Positions 1-8,503 of a DNA stretch of 64,000 nucleotides are shown piece after piece. How positions within the stretch are numbered: position 1 is the stretch's first letter; every line of letters starts with the position of its first letter. The stretch is from positions 930,001-994,000 of the forward strand of contig NZ_JBHRXK010000001.1 of NCBI RefSeq assembly GCF_042648505.1. Direction: 5' to 3'. The position numbers were made by a program, and so were the translations under genes. Below the pieces are notes generated by a model. The model was not told where the DNA came from. It worked only from the letters and a program-made list of their open reading frames with translations, and made no database searches. The stretch comes from Lysobacter_L cavernae (GTDB lineage Bacteria > Pseudomonadota > Gammaproteobacteria > Xanthomonadales > Xanthomonadaceae).

Positions 1-1029
1 GAACACGTCGGCGAGGAAGCCGACCTGCTGCCACATGCCGATGCTTTCCATCGACACCAGCACGATGCCGTTGCGACGGCTGATCGCCTTGACCCCGGGC
101 ACCGTCGCCGCGGTCGCGTCGATGCGCGTGCCGGGCAGGTCCGGGCGCTCGGTGTCGAGGATCGCCATGGCCACGCCGGCATCGCGGCACGGCGCGATCG
201 AGCGCGGGTGCAGCACCTTGGCACCGGTGGTGGCGATTTCCTGCGCCTCGGCGTAGTGCAGGCGCGTCAGCAGGCGCGCATCGGGCACCTCGCGCGGGTT
301 GGCGCTGAACATGCCGGGCACGTCGGTCCATATCTCGACGCGCTGCGCCTTGAGCAAGGCACCGAAGTACGCGGCCGAGGTGTCCGAGCCGCCGCGGCCA
401 AGGATCGCGGTGCCGCCGTCGTCGTGACGGGCGATGAAGCCCTGGGTGATCAGCATGCGCGTGGGCTGCTGGGCGAAACGCGCGCCGAAGTCGGCATCGG
501 GCTCGCGCTTGCAGTTCACCGACAGGCGCTGCGCCCAGGCGCTGGCGTTGGGCAGCGAGACCGCGTCGAGCCAGCCACGGGCATCGCACCAGCCGAAATC
601 GTGGCCTTGAGAACGCAGGTAGGCGGCGCCGAGCGTCGACGACAGCAACTCGCCCTGCGCCAGCACCTCAGCCTGCCAGTCGAGCGTGCGCTGGCCAGCA
701 CGCGCGTCGAAGGCCAACGCCTGCAGCGCCGCCAGACGCTCACCCAGCACGGCATCGGGATCGAGATCGAGTTCGACGCAGAACGTGCGGTGGCGCTCGA
801 CCAGTGCGGTGATGCGCGCAGCGATGCCGTCGTCGGCACCGATCGGCGCGTTTGCGATCGCCTGCAACTCGTTGGTAACGCCCGACAGGGCCGACACCAC
901 CACCAGCACGCGCACGCCATCATCGGCCATGCGTTTTCCGGCGAGGCGTCCGATGGTGTCCCAACGGTTCCGGCGTGACACCGAGGTGCCGCCGAACTTG
1001 AGTACTACCCAGCGATTCGCTTCCGCCAC
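1..1029 (-). CDS. Aspartate kinase, N-terminal part (probably the AK half of an AK/DAP-decarboxylase fusion)
   Basis: This gene runs off the left edge; 343 codons are visible. It phosphorylates aspartate in the first step of lysine, threonine and methionine synthesis in the cytoplasm. The reverse-strand reading begins VAEANRWVVLKFGGTSV, the amino-acid kinase motif (KFGGTS), followed by VVVSALSGVTN, GRGGSDTSA and TDVPGMFSANP, all typical of aspartokinases. The last visible residues are in the regulatory ACT-type region. No ATG lies in frame; a GTG at 1029 is preceded by AAGAGG, so it is taken as the start. In Xanthomonas and relatives this sequence type is the N-terminal half of a bifunctional aspartate kinase/diaminopimelate decarboxylase; whether that holds here cannot be seen because the C-terminus lies outside. 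Confidence 0.9.
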   Translation of the reverse strand, partial: MAEANRWVVLKFGGTSVSRRNRWDTIGRLAGKRMADDGVRVLVVVSALSGVTNELQAIANAPIGADDGIAARITALVERHRTFCVELDLDPDAVLGERLAALQALAFDARAGQRTLDWQAEVLAQGELLSSTLGAAYLRSQGHDFGWCDARGWLDAVSLPNASAWAQRLSVNCKREPDADFGARFAQQPTRMLITQGFIARHDDGGTAILGRGGSDTSAAYFGALLKAQRVEIWTDVPGMFSANPREVPDARLLTRLHYAEAQEIATTGAKVLHPRSIAPCRDAGVAMAILDTERPDLPGTRIDATAATVPGVKAISRRNGIVLVSMESIGMWQQVGFLADVF

Positions 1030-1194
1030 CGCAACTGACCTCTTGATGATTGGGTTGATGGGTTGATTACGTCTGCAACCGTCCGGGCACCCGGACCGGA
1101 CAGCACCTAGAATGTCGCGCCTGCCCGCCGGGCAGGAAAGCTCGCGGCAAAGATCGCGATTCTAGTCGAATAACCCCTTCGGACCCCCACCCGG

Positions 1195-2103
1195 ATGACG
1201 CTGCGCCGCTACCTGCAACTGGATGTATTCGCCGACCGGCCCGGCGCCGGCAATCCGCTGGCCGTGGTGCTGGACGCAGACGGCCTCGACGACGCACAGA
1301 TGCAGGCCATCGCCCGCTGGACCCGGCTGCCGGAGACCACCTTCGTGTTCCCGCCGACCGCGCCCGGTGCCAGCTACCGCATCCGCATGTTCAGCCCGCG
1401 CCGCGAGGTGCCGTTCGCCGGCCACCCCAGCGTCGGCACCGCACATGTGGTGCTCGAGGCCGGGCTCGCCCGCCCTGACAACGACGGCCTGCTGGTCCAG
1501 GAGGGCATCGCCGGCCTGCTGCCGCTGCACGTGGTCGGTGAGGGCCGCACCCGCACGATCGCGGTACGCACGCCGCGGGCGCGGGCGGTCGAGACGACCA
1601 CCCCCGACGACCCTCGCCTGCGCGCCGCGTTGCGCGGCCTGGCATTGGGCGCGCTGCCGCCGGTGCTGATGGACGGCGGCCGCCGCTGGTGGCTGGCGGA
1701 GCTGGCCGACGAGGCCACGCTGCGCACCGCAGCCCCGGACTGGGACGCCGTCGCCGCGCTCGCCGAGGCCACCGAGACCATGGGCCTGTTCGTCTACGCC
1801 CGCAGCGCGGACCCGGTGTACTACTACGCCGTGCGCGCCTTCGTCGGTGCGCCGGCCCGCTTCGAGGACGCCGCGTCCGGCGCCGCCAATGCCACGCTGG
1901 CGGCGTGGCTGGCCTCCCAGGGCGCGTTGCCGCAGGGCGACGCCTGTCCCGAACCTGGCCGAAAGGGCCACTACCGCGTCAGCCAGGGCCGCGAGGTCGG
2001 CCACGACGCCATCATCGATCTGCAGGTCGACGAGCACGGCGACGTCTGGTCGGGCGGCCGGGTCTGCAACGTGGTGCACGGGCAGATCGACTGGCCCGAT
2101 TGA
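1195..2103 (+). CDS. PhzF family isomerase/epimerase-like protein
   Basis: A 302-residue protein of the PhzF/diaminopimelate-epimerase fold. The start reads RYLQLDVFADRPGAGNPLAVV, the standard PhzF N-terminus; the conserved catalytic glutamate is E47 in LPETTF, and GHPSVGTA follows at about residues 76-83. A second half repeats the fold, with DAASGAANATLAAWL near residue 225. Family members isomerise small acids (PhzF itself acts in phenazine synthesis), but no phenazine genes are nearby, so the substrate is unknown. Length matches the family. It is divergent from aspartate kinase across about 165 bases and ends at a strong hairpin. Confidence 0.88.
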   Translation: MTLRRYLQLDVFADRPGAGNPLAVVLDADGLDDAQMQAIARWTRLPETTFVFPPTAPGASYRIRMFSPRREVPFAGHPSVGTAHVVLEAGLARPDNDGLLVQEGIAGLLPLHVVGEGRTRTIAVRTPRARAVETTTPDDPRLRAALRGLALGALPPVLMDGGRRWWLAELADEATLRTAAPDWDAVAALAEATETMGLFVYARSADPVYYYAVRAFVGAPARFEDAASGAANATLAAWLASQGALPQGDACPEPGRKGHYRVSQGREVGHDAIIDLQVDEHGDVWSGGRVCNVVHGQIDWPD

Positions 2104-2175
2104 CGGCCGCGCACGCGGCCGTACTCGATCACTACGTCAGCGTTGAAACGCGAAGGCGCCGTTCGGCCCCTTCGC
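2103..2175. terminator. Two hairpins between convergent genes
   Basis: ACGGCCGCG (2103-2111) pairs perfectly with CGCGGCCGT (2114-2122), starting in the stop codon of the PhzF gene. A second stem, GCGAAGG (2150-2156) with CCTTCGC (2169-2175), has an inner GCC/GGC stem. Neither has a clean T-run, although on the minus strand the second is followed by GTTTC. Their position between converging genes suggests termination. Confidence 0.45.
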
Positions 2176-2196
2176 GCTGCTGCAAGGCGTCCGGGC

Positions 2197-2889
2197 TTAT
2201 TCCGGCCGCACGTCCACCCGCACGCGGATGCGGTCGCCGGGGTGGTAATTGGTGCGCGTGGTGTAGCTGCGGCCGGCGTATTCGTAGGTGACGTCGTAGG
2301 CGTTGACCGCGCCATCGACGAGTGAGCCGTTGCCCGCCGGCACCGGGTCGCAGACCCGCACCGTGCCGACGCGGTCGCGCTGGCGCTGGTTCTGCTCGTA
2401 GATCTGGCGGCCAGCCAAGCCGCCGACCATCGAGCCGATCGCCGAGGTCGCGTAACGCGCACTGCCACCGCCGACCTGGCTGCCGACGGCGGCGCCGACG
2501 ACGCCGCCGATGACGGTGGCGATGGTGCGCCCGCTCTCGCTGCCCGTGCTGCGGCGGTAGCCACCATACGGGTCGTAGCCGCCGTCATTGCGGCGGTAGT
2601 ACCCGTCGTTGTCGCCGTTGTAATAGCCGTCGTTGCCGTTGACGTAGGTCGGGCGCTCGTAGCAGCGCTGCTGGCTGCCCGCACCGTGATTGCCGGCGCC
2701 GTACGAGTCGAACACCGGGTCGACCCGCAAGACGCGGGCATAGTCGTACTGGCCGCCGCTGCTCTGGCCGTAACGGTCCGGATAGGACTGGTCGTAGCGT
2801 CCCGACGAGCCGTAGGTGGACTGCGCCGAAGCCGCACCGGCGGTGGCCGACAGCGCGAGCGCAAGGGTGGTGACGAGCAGGCGGTTCAT
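2197..2889 (-). CDS. Glycine-zipper 2TM domain envelope protein
   Basis: A 230-residue exported protein. It opens with a signal peptide (MNRLLVTTLALALSATAGAASA, likely cleavage after ASA-Q). A long Tyr/Gly/Asp/Asn-rich stretch follows to about residue 105, then a glycine-zipper segment (TIATVIGGVVGAAVGSQVGGG and GSMVGGLAGRQIYEQ) like the SlyB/17-kDa surface antigen group, and a C-terminal beta region with a Cys and VTYEYAGRSY. These proteins sit in the outer membrane or periplasm; no precise role is known. The upstream frame continues past this Met but has no signal sequence, so the start at 2889 is preferred. Confidence 0.8.
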   Translation of the reverse strand: MNRLLVTTLALALSATAGAASAQSTYGSSGRYDQSYPDRYGQSSGGQYDYARVLRVDPVFDSYGAGNHGAGSQQRCYERPTYVNGNDGYYNGDNDGYYRRNDGGYDPYGGYRRSTGSESGRTIATVIGGVVGAAVGSQVGGGSARYATSAIGSMVGGLAGRQIYEQNQRQRDRVGTVRVCDPVPAGNGSLVDGAVNAYDVTYEYAGRSYTTRTNYHPGDRIRVRVDVRPE

Positions 2890-2990
2890 CGATGGCTCCC
2901 ACGCCACAGTGGCGTGCGCGGATCGTCGGGCCGTCGGGGTCAACCGAGGCTGAATCCGGCTCATGTCCGCCTTGCCCCGCCCGGCTGCAT

Positions 2991-3671
2991 TTACCTGTCC
3001 GACAGCCAGGCCAGCACCTGCGCGGCCATCGTGGCCGCGTCGCGGCCGAGCAAGGGTCCGACGTGGCTGGACGACACGCGCAACAGATCGGCGCCCCAAT
3101 GCGCCGCCAGCGCGACAGTCAATGCCGGCGGCGTGTCTTGGTCCTGCTGTGAGGCGATGCACAGCACCGGGCAGCGCGGCCGCTCGATCGCGATCCCGGC
3201 CTGGGCCGCGCGCAGCACCGCCCCGGACTCATCGCGCCAGCGGCGAAAGGCGAACAGCGCGGTGGCATCGTCCGCGTCTGGCAGCGCACGGCGGGTGCCG
3301 GTCAGCCGCGTATCGCGTCGCCACGGCACCCGGTCGGGCCAGTCACGCGCCGGCAGTTGCGCGGCCCACGGCGCAGGCGGCAGCGGGTTGACCAGCACCA
3401 GCGCGTCGACGGCGTCGGCGCAGGCCATCGCCAGCAACCCGCCGAGGCTGGCGCCGACCAAGGCACGCGGCCGCGGCAACGCCGCGATCGCCACGCGCAC
3501 CTGGGTGCGATAGTCGTCGAACGTGGTCGCCGACAGGCCGGCGGCGGCCGGCTGCAGTTCCGGTATCGCCGCGTCGACCCCGTGCGCGGCAAACACACTG
3601 CGCCAGATATTCCACTCCCAGGCGCCTCCACCGGCACCGTGCAGCAGCACGGCCTGTTTCGGTACGGCCAT
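2991..3671 (-). CDS. Alpha/beta hydrolase
   Basis: A 226-residue alpha/beta-fold hydrolase. After MAVPKQAVLLHGAGGGAWEW (HG oxyanion motif) comes the nucleophile elbow GASLGG at about residues 77-82, with Ser as the nucleophile. SSHVGPLLG near the C-terminus provides the His. The Asp is probably in the SQQDQD segment around residue 180. No signal peptide is present, so it is cytoplasmic. The substrate cannot be told. It follows the OsmC gene on the same strand with a 14-base gap, so they may be co-transcribed. Confidence 0.8.
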   Translation of the reverse strand: MAVPKQAVLLHGAGGGAWEWNIWRSVFAAHGVDAAIPELQPAAAGLSATTFDDYRTQVRVAIAALPRPRALVGASLGGLLAMACADAVDALVLVNPLPPAPWAAQLPARDWPDRVPWRRDTRLTGTRRALPDADDATALFAFRRWRDESGAVLRAAQAGIAIERPRCPVLCIASQQDQDTPPALTVALAAHWGADLLRVSSSHVGPLLGRDAATMAAQVLAWLSDR

Positions 3672-3685
3672 CGGCAAGACGCTCC

Positions 3686-4120
3686 TCAACCGGTCAGGGT
3701 GGCTTCGAGGCTGATCGGTACCGCGCTCAGTGCTTTCGACACCGGGCAGTTCTTTTCGGCGTCCTGGGCAATGGCCTGGAACCTGGCCGCATCCAGGCCC
3801 GGGACGTCCGCCGTCACTTTCAAGCGAATCTGCGACAGTGAAGGCCCGCCTTCCATCGACAGGTCGACCTCGGCACGGGTGTCGAGCCGAGCCGGCGGAT
3901 GCCCGGCCTCGGTCAACTTGGCCGACAGTGCCATGGTGAAGCAGCCCGCGTGCGCGGCGGCGATGAGCTCTTCCGGATTGGTGCCCTTCTCGCTGCCGAA
4001 ACGGCTGTTGAAGCCGTAGCGGGTTTTTTCCAGCAGACCGCTCTGCGGCGTGCTCAGCTGGCCCTTGCCGCTCTTGAGGTCGCCTTCCCAGTGCGCGGTA
4101 GCGTGACGCGAGATACCCAT
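3686..4120 (-). CDS. OsmC family peroxiredoxin
   Basis: A 144-residue OsmC-type thiol peroxidase that reduces organic hydroperoxides in the cytoplasm. The two redox cysteines are C60 (AAAHAGCFTMAL) and C125 (EKNCPVSKAL), both in standard contexts, and the N-terminus ATAHWEGDLKSGKG is that of the OsmC branch rather than Ohr. Length is typical. It leads a likely two-gene unit with the alpha/beta hydrolase downstream. Whether the gene is osmotically or peroxide-induced is not visible in the sequence. Confidence 0.92.
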   Translation of the reverse strand: MGISRHATAHWEGDLKSGKGQLSTPQSGLLEKTRYGFNSRFGSEKGTNPEELIAAAHAGCFTMALSAKLTEAGHPPARLDTRAEVDLSMEGGPSLSQIRLKVTADVPGLDAARFQAIAQDAEKNCPVSKALSAVPISLEATLTG

Positions 4121-4331
4121 GTCGAAACTCCAGGTGGTGGGGGCTCAGCCTACCGATGCGCTTGTTAGCGCCGCATGGTGCTTGACCGCCTCGCGCCCCT
4201 GCGCGAGGCTTGCCCTCCCGGCGCCACGCCGGCACCCGCCATGACCGCCCGCCGAGCGCCCACCGCTCCGGCGCGCAGCGCGGACAGCCATGACGGCCTT
4301 CCCACCCTTGCCTTCAGGGAGAAGTCCGCTC

Positions 4332-6410
4332 ATGTCCTACAGCACAGAATCAATCCGCAACGTGGCCTTGGCAGGCCACCCCGGCGCCGGCAAAACCACG
4401 CTCTTCGAAGCCCTGCTGCAGGCCGGCGGCGCACTCCAGACGGCAGGCAGCATCGAACGGGGCAGCACCGTCTCCGACTTCGATCCGATCGAAAAGCAAC
4501 GTGGCCATTCCATCGACACCGCCATCGCCAGCATCGATCACGCCACGGCACCCAACCAGACCGTCCACGTCAACCTGATCGACACCCCCGGCTACCCCGA
4601 CTTCCGCGGCCCGGCGCTGTCAGCGTTGGCGGCGGTGGAAACCGTCGCGATCGTGGTCGACGCCGACCGCGGCATCGAATACGGCACGCGCCGGATGATG
4701 GAGTACGCCCGCAACCGCGGCCTGTGCCGGGTGCTGGTGGTCAACAAGATCGACCATGACGGCGCCAACAGCGCGCGCGTGCTCGATGAGCTGCGCGAGA
4801 GTTTTGGCCCCGAATGCCTGCCGCTCAATCTGCCCGCCGATGGCGGCAAACAGGTCATCGACTGCTTCAGCAGCAACACCGGCAGCACGCCGGATGGGAG
4901 CAGCGACCTCGGCCCGGTCGCCGACTGGCACCAGAAGATCATCGACCAGGTCGTCGAGATCAACGAGACGGTGATGGAGCACTACCTCGATCTCGGCGAG
5001 GGCGGCCTGTCCGGGCAGGAGCTGCACGACGCCTTCGAGCAATGCCTGCGCGAGGGTCATCTGGTGCCGGTACTGTTCTGCTCGGCGCGCAGCGGCGTCG
5101 GCGTCAAGGAACTGCTCGACGTCGCCGAGCAGTTGTTCCCGCACCCGGGCGAGGCCAATCCGCCACCCTTCGTCAAAGGCAACGGCCATGATGCGCAACA
5201 GATCGCGGCCCAACCCGACCCGAAGGCCCACGTCATCGCCGACGTGTTCAAGATCGTCAACGACCCCTTCGTCGGCAAGCTCGGCATCTTCCGCGTCTAC
5301 CAGGGCACGGTGAAACGCGACAGCCAGCTGTTCGTCAACGACGGCAAGAAGCCGTTCAAGGTCGGTCATCTGTTCAAGCTCAAGGGCCGGGACCACATCG
5401 AGATCGAGCAGGCGATCCCCGGCGACATCGCCGCGATCGCCAAGGTCGACGAGCTGCATTTCGATGCGGTGCTGCACGACAGCCACGACGAGGACCAGAT
5501 CCACCTCGCCCCGCTCGACTTTCCCAAGCCGATGTTCGGCCTGGCCGTGGATGCCGCGAGCAAGGGCCACGAGCAGAAGCTGTCGACCGCTCTGCACAAG
5601 CTCGCCGAAGAGGACCCCTGCTTTGCCGTCGAGCACGAGGCCGAGACCAACGAGACCGTGATCCGCGGCCTGTCCGACCTGCACCTGCGCATCAACCTGG
5701 AGCGGCTCAAGGACAAGTACGGCGTCGAGGTGAAATCGCGCCCGCCGCGCATCGCCTACCGCGAGACCGTCAGCGGCAAGGCCGAGGGCCACCATCGCCA
5801 CAAGAAGCAGACCGGCGGCGCCGGCCAGTTCGGCGAGGTGTTCCTGCGCATCGAGCCGCTGCCGCGCGGCAGCGGTTTCGAGTTCGTCGACGAGGTCAAG
5901 GGCGGCACCATTCCCGGCCAATTCCTGCCCGCGGTCGAGAAAGGCGTGCGCCAGGTGCTGGGCCACGGCGCACTGGCCGGCTACCCGATGCAGGACGTGC
6001 GCGTGATCGTGTTCGACGGCAAGCACCATCCAGTCGACAGCAAGGAGGTCGCCTTCGTCACCGCCGGCAAGAAGGCCTTCCTTGATGCGATCAGCAAGGC
6101 ACGGCCGCAGGTGCTGGAGCCGATCGTCGACCTCGAGGTCAACGCCCCCGAGCAGCACATGGGCGACATCAGCGGCGGCCTGGCCAGCAAGCGCGCCCGC
6201 ATCAACGGCACCGACACCCTGCGCGGCAGCGAGATCCTGGTGAAGGCGCAGGTGCCGCTGTCGGAACTGGAAGGCTACGCGGCCGAGCTGAAGTCGGTGA
6301 CCGCGGGCCGCGGCCGCTACTCGCTCGACTTCAGCCATTACGAGCCAGTGCCGGCGCAGATGCAGCAGAAACTGGTGGAGGCCTATAAGCCGAGGACGGA
6401 GGAGGACTGA
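4332..6410 (+). CDS. Elongation factor G-like GTPase (second, non-str-operon type)
   Basis: A 692-residue translational GTPase. G1 is GHPGAGKTT, G3 is DTPGYPDF, and G4 is NKID; domains II to V follow in EF-G order, including the domain IV segment EVKGGTIPGQFLPAVEKGV. The switch I region reads RGHSIDTA where classical EF-G has RGITI, and the gene stands alone rather than next to rpsL, rpsG or tuf. This suggests an auxiliary EF-G such as the FusA2/EF-G-like group, possibly in recycling or stress. The start MSYSTESIRN is chosen because AGGGAGAA precedes it and the GTPase domain starts directly; an earlier in-frame start at 4290 is less likely. Confidence 0.9.
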   Translation: MSYSTESIRNVALAGHPGAGKTTLFEALLQAGGALQTAGSIERGSTVSDFDPIEKQRGHSIDTAIASIDHATAPNQTVHVNLIDTPGYPDFRGPALSALAAVETVAIVVDADRGIEYGTRRMMEYARNRGLCRVLVVNKIDHDGANSARVLDELRESFGPECLPLNLPADGGKQVIDCFSSNTGSTPDGSSDLGPVADWHQKIIDQVVEINETVMEHYLDLGEGGLSGQELHDAFEQCLREGHLVPVLFCSARSGVGVKELLDVAEQLFPHPGEANPPPFVKGNGHDAQQIAAQPDPKAHVIADVFKIVNDPFVGKLGIFRVYQGTVKRDSQLFVNDGKKPFKVGHLFKLKGRDHIEIEQAIPGDIAAIAKVDELHFDAVLHDSHDEDQIHLAPLDFPKPMFGLAVDAASKGHEQKLSTALHKLAEEDPCFAVEHEAETNETVIRGLSDLHLRINLERLKDKYGVEVKSRPPRIAYRETVSGKAEGHHRHKKQTGGAGQFGEVFLRIEPLPRGSGFEFVDEVKGGTIPGQFLPAVEKGVRQVLGHGALAGYPMQDVRVIVFDGKHHPVDSKEVAFVTAGKKAFLDAISKARPQVLEPIVDLEVNAPEQHMGDISGGLASKRARINGTDTLRGSEILVKAQVPLSELEGYAAELKSVTAGRGRYSLDFSHYEPVPAQMQQKLVEAYKPRTEED

Positions 6411-6530
6411 AGCCCCCAGATCGGCCTGGATGGGTCCATGATGGCCCCGCCGCAGGTCCCGTGGGGTCCGTAGTGGGTGAGATCGCGGGGCGGATCGCGG
6501 CATCAGGATCACTCAGCAAGGGAGATGTCG

Positions 6531-6827
6531 ATGGATGTCGTCAGTGCGTTGATCAATGCGGTTTCCGGCGCCGTCGGTGGCGGCGCGGCCGGTGCGGCGA
6601 TGAAGGACAAGGGGCTCGGCGTGGCCGGCAACACCATCGTCGGCCTGCTCGGGGGCATTGGCGGTGGTGCGTTGCTGCAGAACATGGGCATGCTGGCCAC
6701 CACGGCCGAGTCCGCCGGCTTCGATGTCGGTGCCTTGGCCGGCCAGGTGGTCGGCGGCGGCGTGGCCGGCGCCATCCTCACGGCGGTGATCGGTTTGGCC
6801 AAGAACGCGGCGAAACGTCCGCGCTGA
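6531..6827 (+). CDS. Small glycine-rich membrane protein, unknown function
   Basis: A 98-residue protein not recognised beyond composition. Two hydrophobic Gly/Ala-rich segments (about residues 8-21 and 30-50), then a third (LAGQVVGGGVAGAILTAVIGL, about 68-90), end in a basic KNAAKRPR. It is probably an inner-membrane protein of the DNA-translocator/glycine-zipper type seen in xanthomonads. ATG 6531 has AAGGGAG about seven bases upstream; an ATG six bases earlier is too close to that site. A perfect hairpin follows the stop. Confidence 0.65.
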   Translation: MDVVSALINAVSGAVGGGAAGAAMKDKGLGVAGNTIVGLLGGIGGGALLQNMGMLATTAESAGFDVGALAGQVVGGGVAGAILTAVIGLAKNAAKRPR

Positions 6828-6833
6828 CGGTCC

Positions 6834-6865
6834 GTTCCCGCGCAGGTACCAGCCTGCGCGGGAAC
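6834..6865 (+). terminator. Perfect 13-bp hairpin after small membrane gene
   Basis: GTTCCCGCGCAGG (6834-6846) and CCTGCGCGGGAAC (6853-6865) are exact reverse complements around a 6-base loop, starting seven bases after the stop codon. No T-run follows. It is probably an RNA-level terminator or 3'-end stabiliser; it could also be a lone repeat related to the CCCGCG-type palindromes elsewhere in the window. Confidence 0.5.
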
Positions 6866-6996
6866 GCCGTCGGTCGGCCCACCTGTCCACGGCCGCTTCC
6901 ACGCGCTAGCATCGCCCGGTCGCCGGCCCCCACCTGCCGACTTCGTTGCCGTTCGTAGCCATCCGTTCGAGCCGGTCTGCAACCTGGGGAGTCTGC

Positions 6997-7158
6997 ATGG
7001 GCAAGCGTTTCTGGATTTCCGGTGCGGCACTGCCCGGGTTCATGGGGCAGCCACTGCCCGCCGGCCCAGCGCACACGCAATTACTCTTCGATACCGCCGC
7101 CATGCCGATCCCCGGCGTGCTGGCGGCGTATCAAAACCCGCGTCCGGCCCACGGCTGA
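6997..7158 (+). CDS. Possible small ORF, 53 residues
   Basis: A short frame starting MGKRFWISGAALPGFMGQPL. Its only support is a reasonable ribosome site (CTGGGGA six bases before the ATG) and its lying in an otherwise empty 400-base gap. No family is recognised. It could equally be non-coding leader sequence of the lipoprotein gene that follows. Confidence 0.22.
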   Translation: MGKRFWISGAALPGFMGQPLPAGPAHTQLLFDTAAMPIPGVLAAYQNPRPAHG

Positions 7159-7225
7159 GGTCGCGCGCACTTTTGTCCTGTTCATGCGGCGCGGGTATCG
7201 TGCGGGCATCCCCGTGGAGCCCTGT

Positions 7226-7789
7226 ATGAACCCGCGCCGCTCTTTTCTCCGCCTCGCCACGGTCGCCGTCATCGGCCTGACCCTGGTCGGCTGCACCACC
7301 GTCGGCGCCCTGCTCGGCAACGACGTCACCTTCACTGCGGCGCAGTTGCAGCACTCGCTCAACCGCAATTTCCCCAAGCACTACGACAAGCTCGGCGGCC
7401 TGGTGTCGCTGACGCTGATGAACCCGCGGCTGTCGATTCCGCCGAACTCGAACCGGCTGCGCGTGGACTTCGACGTCGGCCTCGGCGCGCTCGGCAGCGA
7501 CAGCAGCCAGCCGACCGGCCGTTTCGCGCTGACCAGCGCGCTGCGCTTCGATCCGACCACGCACGGCCTTCACCTGCAGGACCCGGTGATCGAGAATGTC
7601 GACGTGCCGGCGCTGGGCGGCGTGATGAACGCCAGCTCGCGCGCGCTGCTCAACTCCTGGCTCGGCGATTACGCGCGGCAGGAGCCGGTATACCGCTTCG
7701 ACAACAGCCTGCTCGACAAACTGGGGGCGCGCCGCATCGGCACGACGCAGATCGAGAACGGCGTAGTCGTCGTCCATCTGGATCAGTGA
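7226..7789 (+). CDS. DUF1439 (YceB-like) lipoprotein
   Basis: A 187-residue lipoprotein. The signal peptide MNPRRSFLRLATVAVIGLTLVGC ends in the lipobox LVGC with C23 as the lipidated residue. The mature part (FTAAQLQHSLNRNFPKHYDKLGGLVSLTLMNPRLSIPPNSNRLRVDFDV) follows the pattern of YceB/DUF1439, a family with a lipid-binding-like fold in the envelope; function is unknown. The end overlaps a possible GTG start of the next gene inside a 13-base duplication. Confidence 0.82.
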   Translation: MNPRRSFLRLATVAVIGLTLVGCTTVGALLGNDVTFTAAQLQHSLNRNFPKHYDKLGGLVSLTLMNPRLSIPPNSNRLRVDFDVGLGALGSDSSQPTGRFALTSALRFDPTTHGLHLQDPVIENVDVPALGGVMNASSRALLNSWLGDYARQEPVYRFDNSLLDKLGARRIGTTQIENGVVVVHLDQ

Positions 7790-7803
7790 CCTGGATCAGT
7801 GAC
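7778..7803 (+). repeat. Exact 13-bp tandem duplication at a gene junction
   Basis: CTGGATCAGTGAC occurs twice head to tail (7778-7790 and 7791-7803). The first copy carries the stop codon of the DUF1439 lipoprotein gene, and the second ends immediately before the ATG of the next lipoprotein gene. Confidence 0.95.
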
Positions 7804-8499
7804 ATGTTCTGTGCACGAGTGCTGTTGAGTTCCCTCGCCATCGCCACGCTGCTGGCGGCCTGCAGCGGCGACAAACCGTCCGGCGCCGCCAACGACGCCG
7901 GCACCGGCGCACTGCCCGCCCCGGAAGGCGCCCGCGGTGGCGTGACCGGCATGCCGGACCAACCCGGCCCGGGCCAGATCGGCCCGCCGCCCGCGGCGCT
8001 GCCGCCGCAGGTGGCGCTCGACGATCAAGGCAATCCGATCCTGCCGCCGGACGACGGCACCGCAGCCGCCACCGGCGACACCCCGCCGGCCGAAACCCAA
8101 GGCGACGCGCCCAGCGTGACCGACGAACCGACACCGCAGGACGCCGTCGCCGTGGTGCGCGAGTACTACGCCGCGATCAACCGCCGCGATTACGCCCGCG
8201 CCTACGCACTGTGGTCGGACGGCGGCCGCGCCAGCGGCCAGAGCCCGCAGCAATTCGCCGGTGGCTTCGTCGACACCGCGGGCGTCTCGGTGGAGATCAT
8301 GGCGCCGGGGGCTGTCGATGCCGGTGCCGGCTCGCGCTTCATCGAGGTGCCGGTGGCCCTGACCGCCACCCAGGGCGATGGCAGCCCGCGCAAGTACGTC
8401 GGCGCCTACACCCTGCGCCGCGCCGTGGTCGACGGCGCCAGCGCCGAACAGCGCGCCTGGAGGATCGGTACGGCCGATATCCGCGAAGTGAAGCCCTGA
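7804..8499 (+). CDS. Lipoprotein with NTF2-like C-terminal region
   Basis: A 231-residue predicted lipoprotein: MFCARVLLSSLAIATLLAAC ends in a lipobox with C20. A long Pro/Gly/Ala/Asp-rich linker to about residue 115 is followed by a compact domain (AVAVVREYYAAINRRDYARAYALWSDGG...) whose pattern of helix then sheet resembles SnoaL/NTF2-like domains. A GTG at 7786 in frame would add six residues before the signal peptide; the ATG is preferred because it begins the signal peptide directly. The role is unknown. It forms a unit with the preceding lipoprotein and probably the PIN gene five bases downstream. Confidence 0.78.
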   Translation: MFCARVLLSSLAIATLLAACSGDKPSGAANDAGTGALPAPEGARGGVTGMPDQPGPGQIGPPPAALPPQVALDDQGNPILPPDDGTAAATGDTPPAETQGDAPSVTDEPTPQDAVAVVREYYAAINRRDYARAYALWSDGGRASGQSPQQFAGGFVDTAGVSVEIMAPGAVDAGAGSRFIEVPVALTATQGDGSPRKYVGAYTLRRAVVDGASAEQRAWRIGTADIREVKP

Positions 8500-8503
8500 C
8501 CGC

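Noticed and set aside
208..978. 256-codon open frame on the plus strand at the left edge
   Set aside because: The opposite strand encodes aspartate kinase in a continuous, motif-bearing frame to the window edge.
4620..6512. 630-codon open frame on the minus strand
   Set aside because: It is antisense to the EF-G-like gene and has no recognisable motif.
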